This document shows, one piece after another, positions 1 to 7,789 of a stretch of DNA of 64,000 nucleotides (the first letter of the stretch is position 1; each line of letters begins with the position of its first letter). Origin of the DNA: Anthocerotibacter panamensis C109. Lineage in GTDB: Bacteria > Cyanobacteriota > Cyanobacteriia > Gloeobacterales > Anthocerotibacteraceae. Where the stretch lies: contig NZ_CP062698.1 of the NCBI RefSeq assembly GCF_018389385.1, forward strand, positions 3,103,501-3,167,500, written 5' to 3'. A program made the translations under genes and the position numbers. The notes under the pieces were generated by a model, which was not told where the DNA came from, did no database searches, and worked only from the letters and a program-made list of their open reading frames with translations.

Positions 1-1
1 C

Positions 2-175
2 GCTAAAAACCCCTGCGCCGCCAAGAATCCTTGTGCTGCCAAAAACCCCTGCGCCGCTAAAAACCCCTGCGCCGCTAAAAACCCCTGCGCCGCCAAGAAT
101 CCTTGTGCTGCCAAAAACCCCTGCGCCGCTAAAAACCCCTGCGCCGCTAAAAACCCTTGCGCGGCTAAAGCCAAA
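2..175 (+). repeat. Nested tandem repeat: 18-bp unit inside a 72-bp unit
   Basis: Nine 18-bp units, each encoding NPCAAK, run from about base 8 to 169. Units 1-4 and 5-8 match in order at the DNA level. The variant unit aatccttgtgctgccaaa appears at the second place of each 72-bp block, and the ninth unit is a diverged copy. The pattern implies growth by unequal exchange of a four-unit block after an earlier 18-bp expansion. Confidence 0.85.
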
Positions 176-181
176 CCCTAA
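2..181 (+). CDS. C-terminal part of a Cys-rich NPCAAK tandem-repeat protein (5' end outside window)
   Basis: The reading frame from base 2 is open from the window edge to a TAA at 179-181 and gives 59 residues. They consist of nine back-to-back copies of the hexapeptide NPCAAK followed by a short AKP tail. Each copy holds one cysteine and one lysine, so the tail is basic and thiol-rich. The 18-bp DNA units follow a higher-order pattern in which units 1-4 are repeated as units 5-8 (72-bp period). Low-complexity Cys/Lys/Pro proteins of this kind occur in other bacteria without a firmly known role; metal binding or a cell-envelope role would be guesses. The start and any signal peptide lie outside the window. 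A terminator-like hairpin follows. Confidence 0.75.
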   Translation, partial: AKNPCAAKNPCAAKNPCAAKNPCAAKNPCAAKNPCAAKNPCAAKNPCAAKNPCAAKAKP

Positions 182-202
182 CTCTTTCATAGTCTTAAAC
201 TG

Positions 203-252
203 AAGGCGCAGTTGGAACTACTTTACAAACCCAACCGCGCTTTTATTTTTGG
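203..252 (+). terminator. Rho-independent terminator after the repeat protein
   Basis: The arm gcgcagttgg (206-215) pairs with ccaaccgcgc (231-240) with one mismatch, and flanking A/T pairs extend the stem. A T-rich run ttttattttt follows at 241-250. The position 20 bases after the repeat-protein stop fits a terminator. Confidence 0.7.
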
Positions 253-361
253 TTTCTAGAGGTCTTGCACTTTTTTAAGCTATCTGCCAAAGTTACGACA
301 GTGTGAGCAAAGCTTGGTTTGACAATCCACTATCCGCCTCGCTTCGTACGTAGAGTAAGCT

Positions 362-1051
362 TTGGAGAAAAGTGACGTGAAATCTTGGATCAAGCCTCTC
401 ACCTTAGTCCTACTCTTTGTGGGAGTGTTGCTGGCCTACTACTTCACTCCTGTTAGCCAACTGCTTAACAAAGAAGCAATCTCTAATTTCCTTGAACAAT
501 TCGGTGTGTGGGCTCCGTTAGGGTACTTATTTCTCAAAACTATTTTCACGGCAATCGGTGTTCCGGCTACGATCTTGACGTTGATTAGCGGAGCGGTCTT
601 TGGGGTCGCCCAAGGCTCAGTCTACTCTATTACCGGAGCAACTATCGGGTCTGTGGGTGCCTTTTTGATCGCTCGTTATCTGGCCCGTGACTGGGCACAA
701 TCCAAATTTGCAGCGGGCGGAAAATTGACTGAACTCGATAAAGGGCTCAAGGATAATGCCCTCTGGTTCGTGCTCTCCACAAGGATTACGCCGCTTTTTC
801 CTTTTAATGTCGTCAATACTCTTTTCGGGCTGACCAGTGTCTCTTTGCGCAACTATACTTTAGGAACATTTTTTGGAATTATTCCAGGAACTATCGTCTA
901 TGTTTGGCTGGGCTCCAGTGGGCAGGAAGCTCTCTCTGGTGGCAGCAAGTGGGGCGTACTTGGTGCTTTTGCAGCGCTGGGTATCCTCTCTTTGCTACCG
1001 GTTTTACTTGGCGCATTAAATAAAAACAAACAGACTAGTAGAAAAGCTTAG
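362..1051 (+). CDS. TVP38/TMEM64 (VTT, DedA-like) family membrane protein
   Basis: A 229-residue polytopic membrane protein. A hydrophobic helix lies at about residues 11-28, followed by the VTT/SNARE-associated core with the glycine-rich segment around GVPATILTLISGAVFG, the conserved FLIARYLAR stretch, and the RITPLFPFNVVN segment typical of TVP38-type proteins. Relatives are envelope or thylakoid membrane proteins related to DedA flippases; the substrate here is unknown. The frame opens with TTG at 362, and a GTG at 377 is an alternative; no strong ribosome site decides between them. The gene stands alone, convergent with psbA. Confidence 0.8.
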   Translation: MEKSDVKSWIKPLTLVLLFVGVLLAYYFTPVSQLLNKEAISNFLEQFGVWAPLGYLFLKTIFTAIGVPATILTLISGAVFGVAQGSVYSITGATIGSVGAFLIARYLARDWAQSKFAAGGKLTELDKGLKDNALWFVLSTRITPLFPFNVVNTLFGLTSVSLRNYTLGTFFGIIPGTIVYVWLGSSGQEALSGGSKWGVLGAFAALGILSLLPVLLGALNKNKQTSRKA

Positions 1052-1180
1052 CAGACTAGCGATGGTTAATTTATGGGTAAGGATGTGCACCAAAATGACC
1101 CACAGGGGAGATGAACAAGGTTTAGGTGTGTATTATCTTCTGGCAAAGGCTGTATTTCAAACTAGAATTTACAAATATGC

Positions 1181-1210
1181 AGAAAAAGCCCCCTTGCGGG
1201 AGCCTTTTCT
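1181..1210 (-). terminator. psbA terminator
   Basis: Reading the minus strand, AGAAAAGGCTCCC and GGGGGCTTTTTCT pair across a GCAA loop. The GC core is flanked by A/T runs on both sides, so it can work in both directions. It sits about 30 bases after the psbA stop and also faces the end of the VTT gene. Confidence 0.85.
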
Positions 1211-1236
1211 GCTGTACGTTTTAGACGTTTCGGGGA

Positions 1237-2298
1237 TTAACCAGCGACTTTGATGGCTTTGCCAGAAGCAAGATCCAGAGGGAAGTTGTGGGCATTGCGC
1301 TCATGCATCACTTCCATCCCCAGGTTCGCACGGTTCACAATGTCCGCCCAGGTGTACACTACCCGACCCTGCGCATCCACAATCGAGCTGTTGAAGTTGA
1401 ACCCGTTCAGGTTCACGCTCATCGTGCAGATCCCCAAAGCTGTGCACCAAATCCCGATGACAGGCCATGCCGCCAGGAAAAAGTGCAGCTTACGCGAGTT
1501 GTTGAAGCTCGCATATTGGAAAATCAGACGACCGAAGTACCCATGCGCCGCCACGATGTTGTAGGTCTCTTCTTCTTGTCCGAACGTGTAACCGTTGTTG
1601 GCTGACTCTTCATAGGTCGTCTCACGCACCAGCGAAGAGGTCACCAACGAACCATGCATCGCAGAGAACAGCGAGCCACCGAACACCGCCGCTACACCCA
1701 ACATGTGGAAGGGGTGGTTGAGGATGTTGTGCTCTGCTTGGAACACGAACATGAAGTTGAAGGTCCCGGAAATCCCGAGGGGCATCCCATCCGAGAAAGA
1801 ACCCTGACCAATCGGGTAGATGAAAAACACCGAGGTTGCCGCTGCAAGCGGGGCACTATACGCAATGCAGATCCACGGACGCAGACCCAACCGGTAGGAC
1901 AGTTCCCACTGCCTGCCCATGTAGCAGAAGATGCCAATCAGGAAGTGGAAAACGATCAACTGGTAGGGGCCGCCGTTGTAGAGCCACTCATCCATGGAAG
2001 AAGCTTCCCAGATGGGGTAGAAGTGCAGGCCGATGGCGTTGGACGAAGGAATCACGTTGCCGGTGATCAGGTTGTTGCCATACAACAGGGAGCCGGAGAT
2101 AGGCTCGCGGATGCCGTCCATGTCCACAGGAGGAGCAGCGACGAAGGCGATGACGTAGGCAGTAATGGCGGTCAGCAGGGTGGGGATCATCAGCACTCCG
2201 AACCAACCCACATAGATACGGTTGTTGGTGGAGGTGACCCAGTCACAAAACTGGCCCCAGAGACCCTGAGAGGAACGACGCTCTAAAGTAGAGGTCAT
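1237..2298 (-). CDS. psbA: Photosystem II reaction-centre protein D1
   Basis: D1 binds the Mn4Ca cluster, P680, pheophytin and QB in the thylakoid or plasma membrane. Starting at the ATG at 2298 gives 353 residues, and the numbering matches D1 exactly: Tyr161 (TyrZ), Asp170, Glu189, His190, His198, His215, Ser264, His272, His332, Glu333, Asp342, and Ala344 at the processing site. All manganese ligands are present, so this is not a chlorophyll f synthase or rogue D1. Residue 130 is Gln, the low-light-form state. Lys270 (usually Ser), Cys285 and a nine-residue C-terminal extension that differs from usual ones are notable. An in-frame TTG at 2310 would add only four residues. The gene is monocistronic with its own terminator. 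Confidence 0.97.
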   Translation of the reverse strand: MTSTLERRSSQGLWGQFCDWVTSTNNRIYVGWFGVLMIPTLLTAITAYVIAFVAAPPVDMDGIREPISGSLLYGNNLITGNVIPSSNAIGLHFYPIWEASSMDEWLYNGGPYQLIVFHFLIGIFCYMGRQWELSYRLGLRPWICIAYSAPLAAATSVFFIYPIGQGSFSDGMPLGISGTFNFMFVFQAEHNILNHPFHMLGVAAVFGGSLFSAMHGSLVTSSLVRETTYEESANNGYTFGQEEETYNIVAAHGYFGRLIFQYASFNNSRKLHFFLAAWPVIGIWCTALGICTMSVNLNGFNFNSSIVDAQGRVVYTWADIVNRANLGMEVMHERNAHNFPLDLASGKAIKVAG

Positions 2299-2583
2299 GG
2301 TTTTTCCCAAGTTGGGTTTACGCCCTTGATGTTACGGCAAATTTTATTTGGACTCGGGTTAGGACAAAAAAATTTACAAATATTTTGACTTCAGTACCAG
2401 AAGCGAGGTTTGGCGGGAGGTTATATGCCTTGCGCTCAGGTCTCTCTCTTAACGCCCTGTCTCAAAACAGGAGTTCACTCCAGTTTTCGCTAGATAACTT
2501 CGCTATTCCCCAAGGCCTTGCCCTGAAGCACATCCCGCCCCAACCCATGTGATAGTATGTAACCCACTATCGAAGCCCAGGGT

Positions 2584-3288
2584 ATGCAGACACTTCCCCT
2601 TGAGCAGCAAATTACCTTCAAAGGGTCCGCCGAAGGACTGCGCCTATTGCTGCCGCCCGTCACGCCGTGGGAGGAAGTGATGCAACAGTTGCAGCAACGC
2701 CTTGATGCTGGGGAACGCCTGTGGAGCGGGGGAGTTCGGGTCACGTTGGAGTGTCAGGACCGACTGGTGGACGCGCCCCAATTGGAGCAAATCGCCCAAC
2801 TCCTGGCAACCCAACAGCTCACCTTGCTCAAAGTCATCACCACCCGCCGTCAAACTGCTGTTGCTGCCGCTGTCGCTGGATTGAGCGTGGACCAGGAAGC
2901 AGCCAAGGAGTCCCCTAAAAGCGCCTGGTTCGAACCGCTCTACTTGCAACAAACGGTGCGCTCCGGCGTCAAAGTCAGCCATCCCGGAACCGTAATTGTT
3001 GTAGGTGATGTCAATCCTGGAGCTGAAATTCTCGCCCATGGGGATATCCTGGTGTGGGGGAAGTTGCGCGGCTTGGCTCATGCTGGAGTGGCTGGGAATG
3101 AACGGGCGCTGATCTTTTCGCTGCATCTGGCTCCCACGCAGCTACGGATCGCGGAGTATCTTGCTCGTGCCCCTGAAGGCCCCTCCCCCGACCTGCCCGA
3201 GGTCGCCTATGTCCGCGAAGAAAGTATTCACATTGCCCTGGCAGTAGATCTCAGGGCAGCTCAAGGTCAACGGAGAAAAAGTCTATGA
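2584..3288 (+). CDS. minC: Septum-site determining protein MinC
   Basis: MinC is the FtsZ-antagonist of the Min system, recruited to the membrane by MinD. The 234-residue product has an N-terminal domain (about 1-105) joined by a short linker to the C-terminal beta-helix MinC_C domain (about 118-225). The latter is visible as QQTVRSGVKVSHPGTVIVVGDVNPGAEI, with the GDILVWGKLRGLAHAG segment that binds MinD (quoted in pieces). The gene overlaps minD by four bases (ATGA), so the two are translationally coupled. Order minC-minD-minE is the usual cyanobacterial one. Confidence 0.95.
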   Translation: MQTLPLEQQITFKGSAEGLRLLLPPVTPWEEVMQQLQQRLDAGERLWSGGVRVTLECQDRLVDAPQLEQIAQLLATQQLTLLKVITTRRQTAVAAAVAGLSVDQEAAKESPKSAWFEPLYLQQTVRSGVKVSHPGTVIVVGDVNPGAEILAHGDILVWGKLRGLAHAGVAGNERALIFSLHLAPTQLRIAEYLARAPEGPSPDLPEVAYVREESIHIALAVDLRAAQGQRRKSL

Positions 3289-4097
3289 GTGAGTCGGGTA
3301 AGGTTTTGGTCATCACCTCTGGCAAAGGGGGCGTCGGCAAAACTACCACCACTGCCAATCTCGGTATGGCGCTCGCCGCCCAAGGTCACTCGGTTGCTTT
3401 AGTGGACGCGGATTTTGGTCTGCGTAACCTAGACCTGCTATTGGGGTTGGAGAATCGCATTGTCTACAACATCTTGGACGTCCTCAGCGGGGACTGCCGT
3501 CTGGAACAAGCTCTAGTCCGCGATAAACGCCAGAATAGGCTTGCTTTGCTCCCTGCTGCGCAGACCCGCGATAAAAACGCGATTACCCCCGACCAGACGC
3601 GGGAGATCACCGCCCAACTAGCAGAGAATTTCCAATATGTCTTGGTCGATTGTCCGGCGGGGATCGAGCAGGGCTTCCGCAATGCTATCAGTGGCGCTCA
3701 TCGGGCTGTTGTCGTCACCACCCCGGAAGTCTCGGCGGTCCGGGACGCCGACCGGGTAATTGGTCTGTTGGAGGCAGCGGGGCTCAAGGAGACAGAACTC
3801 ATCATCAATCGCCTGCGCCCACAGATGGTCAAGGAAAACAACATGATGTCTGTAGAGGACGTGCTGGAGATCCTCGCCATCAAACTCCTAGGGGTGGTGC
3901 CCGAAGATGAGAAAGTCATCGTGACTACCAACCGTGGCGAGCCCATTGTTCTGGGTGAAACCCTCTCGCCCGCTGGACAGGCGTATGTAAATATTGCCCG
4001 CAGAATTCAAGGTGTATCTGTACCCCTGATGGATCTAGAAGGCCCCGCGCCCAATTTTCTAGAACGCCTGCGTAACCTCTTTGGGAGGAAAAATTAG
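3285..4097 (+). CDS. minD: Septum-site determining ATPase MinD
   Basis: MinD is a membrane-cycling ParA/MinD-type ATPase that positions MinC. The 270-residue protein has the deviant Walker A KGGVGKTTTT at residues 14-23, the switch I region DADFGLRNLDLLLG, and the DCPAGIEQGF Walker B-like segment. The C-terminal region holds the expected amphipathic membrane-targeting helix, seen as NFLERLRNLFGRKN. It starts inside the last codons of minC and ends five bases before minE. The sequence is close to family consensus throughout. Confidence 0.97.
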   Translation: MSESGKVLVITSGKGGVGKTTTTANLGMALAAQGHSVALVDADFGLRNLDLLLGLENRIVYNILDVLSGDCRLEQALVRDKRQNRLALLPAAQTRDKNAITPDQTREITAQLAENFQYVLVDCPAGIEQGFRNAISGAHRAVVVTTPEVSAVRDADRVIGLLEAAGLKETELIINRLRPQMVKENNMMSVEDVLEILAIKLLGVVPEDEKVIVTTNRGEPIVLGETLSPAGQAYVNIARRIQGVSVPLMDLEGPAPNFLERLRNLFGRKN

Positions 4098-4102
4098 TCC
4101 TG

Positions 4103-4381
4103 ATGATTATGGAATTGCTCGATAAAATTTTTAATCGTGAGGGTAAGACCAGTAGTCGTACTCAGGCTAAGGACCGGCTCAAAGTGGTCCTTGCCTACGA
4201 CCGCACGGACATTTCCCCGCAGACTATGGCTAAGATGCGCGAAGAGATCCTGGAAGTCGTAGGCCGCTATTTTGAGCTGGAATCAGAATCCCTCGAAGTC
4301 CAACTTGACCGCGATGGCACTTCCACCGCCTTGATCGCCAACGTCCCCATTCGCCGGGTCAAGACCAGCGACAGCGATTAA
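4103..4381 (+). CDS. minE: Cell division topological specificity factor MinE
   Basis: MinE stimulates the MinD ATPase and produces Min oscillation. The product is 92 residues. An N-terminal membrane/anti-MinCD segment (MELLDKIF with basic residues after it) is followed by the helix-strand switch DRLKVVLAYDRTDISPQ, and then the topological-specificity domain with IEEI-like residues MREEILEVVGRYFELE. An ATG at 4109 could also be used and would remove only two residues. It is the third gene of the min operon and converges with alr, 31 bases away. Confidence 0.95.
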   Translation: MIMELLDKIFNREGKTSSRTQAKDRLKVVLAYDRTDISPQTMAKMREEILEVVGRYFELESESLEVQLDRDGTSTALIANVPIRRVKTSDSD

Positions 4382-4412
4382 TTCATCTATGAAAAGCAGC
4401 GGGGAGATTGGC

Positions 4413-5540
4413 TCAATACGCAGAAGAAGCCGAAGCCGTCACCAAGCGGGGTAGTCGGTGTTTGAAACCGCAGAGGATCTCAAAGGAAATAGTGTTGAGC
4501 AAATCAGCCCAGGTTTCTACACACAGCACCTCTTCGCCCTCTTGGCCCAGAAACGTAACAACATCCCCTTCGCAGACGCCTGAAATCCCTGTCACGTCAA
4601 TAACACACTGGTCCATTGTGATAGCCCCGACCTGCGGTACCCGTTGACCATGGATGAGGACGTCGATTTTACCGGAGAGATTGCGCGGTAGACCGTCTGC
4701 ATAGCCGATGGCGACCGTCGCTAAGGTCGATTCGCGCTCGGTAATAAAGATATGACCGTAGCTCACGCCGGTATTTGCCGGAACCCGATGGACCTGTGTG
4801 ATGCGGGCTTTAACTGCCAGTACGGGCTGTAGGGGGAGGTGGTTGAGGTTGGGCCGGGGGCTCAAGCCGTAGAGGGCAATCCCAACGCGGACAAGATCGT
4901 AGTGCAGGCTGGGGCAGAGCAAGGTCCCCGCCGAATTGGACAGGTGAATCAGCGGAGGCAGAATGCCTTGAGCCTGAGCCTGGATGCGCACCGCTTCAAA
5001 ACGCTCCACCTGCTGAGCAATCCCACCCACAAAAGAAGTGGTCGCGAGATGGGAATAGAGCCCCAAAACCTGGATCTGCGGGAGGTGGTGGACCAAACGC
5101 AGAAATTCCAGGGCATCTTCCCAGCGGGTTCCAAGTCGGGTCATGCCCGTATCAATTTTGAGGTGGACTGTCAGTGGCTGGGTGAGCGTCTGGGCGTAGG
5201 TCAGGGCCTGACGGGGCGTACAGATCGTAGGCTGAAGCTGCCAATGGGCCACCGCCTCGACCTCTTCAGGCGTGTTCGTCGCCCCCATCAACAAAATCGG
5301 ACAGGTCAACCCCGCCCGACGCAGTTCAGCCCCCTCCTCAATCGTGGCGACCCCCAACCACTTCACCCCATGAGCCAAGGCCGTCTCACTCACAGCCACC
5401 GCCCCGTGGCCGTAGGCATCTGCTTTGACCACCGCCATCAGCGCTACTTGCGGGCCAATCCACGCTTGGAGGCATTGAATATTGTGCGCTAGAGCCTGAG
5501 TGTTCACGTCAACCCAGGCGCGGTGGTCCTTTGGCAACAT
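4413..5540 (-). CDS. alr: Alanine racemase
   Basis: Alr makes D-alanine for peptidoglycan using PLP. The chosen ATG at 5540 gives 375 residues and is preceded by a GAGG ribosome site; the longer frame to 5612 has a Cys-rich, non-family extension. The PLP lysine is in VVKADAYGHGA (about residue 33-43), and the catalytic tyrosine of the other face is in GVSYGHIF. The C-terminal beta domain carries GAITMDQCVID. It is convergent with minE and stands as a single transcription unit. Confidence 0.95.
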   Translation of the reverse strand: MLPKDHRAWVDVNTQALAHNIQCLQAWIGPQVALMAVVKADAYGHGAVAVSETALAHGVKWLGVATIEEGAELRRAGLTCPILLMGATNTPEEVEAVAHWQLQPTICTPRQALTYAQTLTQPLTVHLKIDTGMTRLGTRWEDALEFLRLVHHLPQIQVLGLYSHLATTSFVGGIAQQVERFEAVRIQAQAQGILPPLIHLSNSAGTLLCPSLHYDLVRVGIALYGLSPRPNLNHLPLQPVLAVKARITQVHRVPANTGVSYGHIFITERESTLATVAIGYADGLPRNLSGKIDVLIHGQRVPQVGAITMDQCVIDVTGISGVCEGDVVTFLGQEGEEVLCVETWADLLNTISFEILCGFKHRLPRLVTASASSAY

Positions 5541-5638
5541 GTCCCTCGATTCCTTTAGGTCATAGGTGAATATACCATCCTCCCAACAAAAAGCTCCCCT
5601 ATCGCAGTGCACATCAGGGGTTGCGGGTGGCTCTGAGC

Positions 5639-5951
5639 GTTGACATCCTCCCGGCTATGCCTCCAGGCGGGCTATGGGGTTCCCTAGATTGCTCTAGAGC
5701 GTTTCTGCTTCCTAGGGAGTACCCTCAGCAGACTTCTTGACCGAGTGCCTAAGAACACGCCGTTAGCGGCGTGGCTTAAGCTGCAAAGAAAGCAAATTCA
5801 ATGGTCTTTCTCTTTCCACAGTATGTCGCACGAAGCTGAGCATGGTGGTTGGCGAGGTGCCAATAGTGGCTTTCGTGGCGTTTGCGCATGGCCAGCCGGA
5901 GTATATCAAAAAGCCGCCCTAGAAGGGCGGGGCTTTAGACCCAATTCTTAG
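5639..5951. mobile_element. Decayed IS200/IS605-like remnant or short palindromic repeat element
   Basis: This 0.3-kb patch between alr and the hydrolase gene starts with gttgacatcctcccggc and ends with gggcggggctttagaccca. Both resemble the ends of cyanobacterial IS200/IS605 elements. It contains a perfect 7-bp stem CACGCCG/CGGCGTG with loop ttag at 756-773, and an imperfect GC hairpin around 5911-5937 (aagccgccct/agggcggggctt). No transposase frame survives. A 68-residue open frame inside it has no protein-like features. The assignment rests on remembered end motifs and palindromes, not on a database match. Confidence 0.5.
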
Positions 5952-6030
5952 GTAAAAGCCAGGTTTCTAAACAATACGCAGGCGGAGGGTATGGTAATAC
6001 AAATAGAGCGGGATACAAGGTAGGGCGGCA

Positions 6031-7059
6031 GTGCGCTTTTTGTGGCGGTTTTTCTCCAGCATCGATGTGACCCAACTACTCCTGATGCTGGCGCTGGCCT
6101 TGATCGGGTTGGGCACCCTCGCTTGGTTTAACGAGCGCAAGCGCCGGGGAGTATCCGCCGATGAACCTTCTTTTACCTACACGCTGGGGCCATATACGCC
6201 CGCTGTCGTCGATAACTTTGTCCTCAAAGATCCCCAACGCAACCGGGATATCCCGCTCAAGATCTACTATCCCAGAGCAGATGGGCCCTTCCCGGTTATT
6301 TTTTTCTCCCATGGCACAGGCGGGTCCAAAGATGCCTTCTCGCACCTGAGCCGCTTTTGGGCCAGCCACGGCTACGTCGCCATCCATCCTAGCCACCCCG
6401 GGAGCGACAAAGAAACTGCCCAAGCGGAGGGAGTATTGGCCCTGATGGAGACCAACAAAAATCCCCAACAATGGGTTGACCGCGCCCAAGACATCGTTTT
6501 TTTGCTGGATTCGTTAGCACAGTTGGAGCACAGGGTCCCGCAGCTACGCGGACGCCTTGACCCCGAACGCGTGGGGATGGCGGGACACTCCTTCGGAGCC
6601 TTCACTACCCTTTTGCTGGGCGGGGCGAAGGCGCGGACCCCGAGGGGGCGCACCGTGGCGACCCCCGACGCGCGCATCCGTGCCTGTCTAGCTATCTCGC
6701 CTCAGGGGATGGGGAAGTTTGGCCTCTACGAGCATTCCTGGGACCAAATTAAGCTCCCAGTACTGACGGTGAGCGGGACGCGCGAACGGGGTGCCTCCTG
6801 GCGACAGGAACCCTTTGAACATATGCCCCCCGGCGATAAGTTCCATTTGGTGATCGAGGGAGCAACCCACAGTTCCTACAACGATTACAAAGCAAAGCGA
6901 GCGAGGGGAATAGATGGACGGGCGGTGATGTACCGCACCCACCTGACACTGCACCGGGCCAGTCTAGCTTTCTGGGACCGCTACCTCAAAGGCGAGAACG
7001 GGACTGAACTCCAAACTTTTATCCAGAAAACCACCCAAATTACCATCACAGTGAAGTGA
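6031..7059 (+). CDS. Membrane-anchored alpha/beta hydrolase (PAF-acetylhydrolase/chlorophyllase-like)
   Basis: A 342-residue protein starting with GTG after an AAGG ribosome site. An N-terminal membrane helix (about residues 13-33, VTQLLLMLALALIGLGTLAW) precedes a hydrolase domain. The oxyanion-hole motif is HGTGGS (about residue 95) and the nucleophile elbow is GHSFG (about residue 190). A late histidine in EGATHSSYND probably completes the triad. The layout resembles platelet-activating-factor acetylhydrolase and dienelactone-hydrolase-like esterases. The helix suggests it acts at or outside the plasma membrane. The substrate is unknown. Confidence 0.82.
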   Translation: MRFLWRFFSSIDVTQLLLMLALALIGLGTLAWFNERKRRGVSADEPSFTYTLGPYTPAVVDNFVLKDPQRNRDIPLKIYYPRADGPFPVIFFSHGTGGSKDAFSHLSRFWASHGYVAIHPSHPGSDKETAQAEGVLALMETNKNPQQWVDRAQDIVFLLDSLAQLEHRVPQLRGRLDPERVGMAGHSFGAFTTLLLGGAKARTPRGRTVATPDARIRACLAISPQGMGKFGLYEHSWDQIKLPVLTVSGTRERGASWRQEPFEHMPPGDKFHLVIEGATHSSYNDYKAKRARGIDGRAVMYRTHLTLHRASLAFWDRYLKGENGTELQTFIQKTTQITITVK

Positions 7060-7130
7060 CGCGTCATCTAGCTAGCATTGCTTTGGGGCTTGCCTAAGTA
7101 AACTGAGGAAAGAAGACAGGAGTCTGGGTC

Positions 7131-7655
7131 ATGACGATGCGCATCTATACATTAGGGGAACCAGTCCTCCAACAGCAGGCAGACCCGGTAGAAAACATCC
7201 ACGCTCCTAGCGTGCAAAACCTGATTGACGAGCTTATCGCCACCTTGCGCGAAGCTAACGGGGTGGGCATTGCCGCGCCCCAAGTCGGTGTCAGCCTCCA
7301 GGTCTTGATCTTGGCCTCACGCCCCAATTTGCGCTACCCGCACGCCCCAACCATGGAGCCGATTGCCATCATCAACCCGCGTATCTTGGATCAGGCTCCG
7401 GCAACCGTCTGGGATTGGGAGGGTTGTCTGAGTGTGCCTGACTGTCGGGGGTTGGTGCTACGCTCCGAATGGATAACCGTCGCCTACACCAACCGAGCTG
7501 GATCGATTGAGGTCGCCACCTTCCGGGATTTTGTCGCCCGGATCTTTCAGCATGAGTACGACCATCTCACCGGCAAAGTTTTCCTAGACTACCAGCCCAA
7601 ACAAGTGCTCAACGAAGTGCAATATCAGGCTCAGATCATCGGACTTCCCGCTTGA
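7131..7655 (+). CDS. def: Peptide deformylase
   Basis: Def removes the N-formyl group from new proteins. The 174-residue protein has all three signatures: GVGIAAPQVG (motif 1), EGCLSVPDC with the metal-ligand Cys (motif 2), and QHEYDHLTG with the HExxH metal site (motif 3). The ATG at 7131 follows a CAGGAG-type ribosome site at a spacing of ten; the next ATG (7137) is possible. It lies 71 bases after the hydrolase gene on the same strand. Confidence 0.97.
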   Translation: MTMRIYTLGEPVLQQQADPVENIHAPSVQNLIDELIATLREANGVGIAAPQVGVSLQVLILASRPNLRYPHAPTMEPIAIINPRILDQAPATVWDWEGCLSVPDCRGLVLRSEWITVAYTNRAGSIEVATFRDFVARIFQHEYDHLTGKVFLDYQPKQVLNEVQYQAQIIGLPA

Positions 7656-7789
7656 GTCTGGACCTAGGCGCTTGTGTCATAAGTATACAAAAAGTGAAAT
7701 ATGTCAATTGTTGATTCTCTCATCTATACGACTTTATGCGATTAAGGGTAAACTCTGCCTATCTTTCCTATTCCTTCCTGGCAGAGGTT

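Noticed and set aside
1062-1253. 63-codon plus-strand frame between the VTT gene and psbA
   Set aside because: It runs through the psbA terminator and into the end of psbA antisense. Its product has no family or membrane pattern.
1237-2298. Chlorophyll f synthase or rogue D1
   Set aside because: All manganese-cluster ligands and the Ala344 processing site are present.
5745-5951. 68-codon frame in the IS-like patch
   Set aside because: It is made of the palindromic repeats themselves and has no ribosome site or transposase motif.
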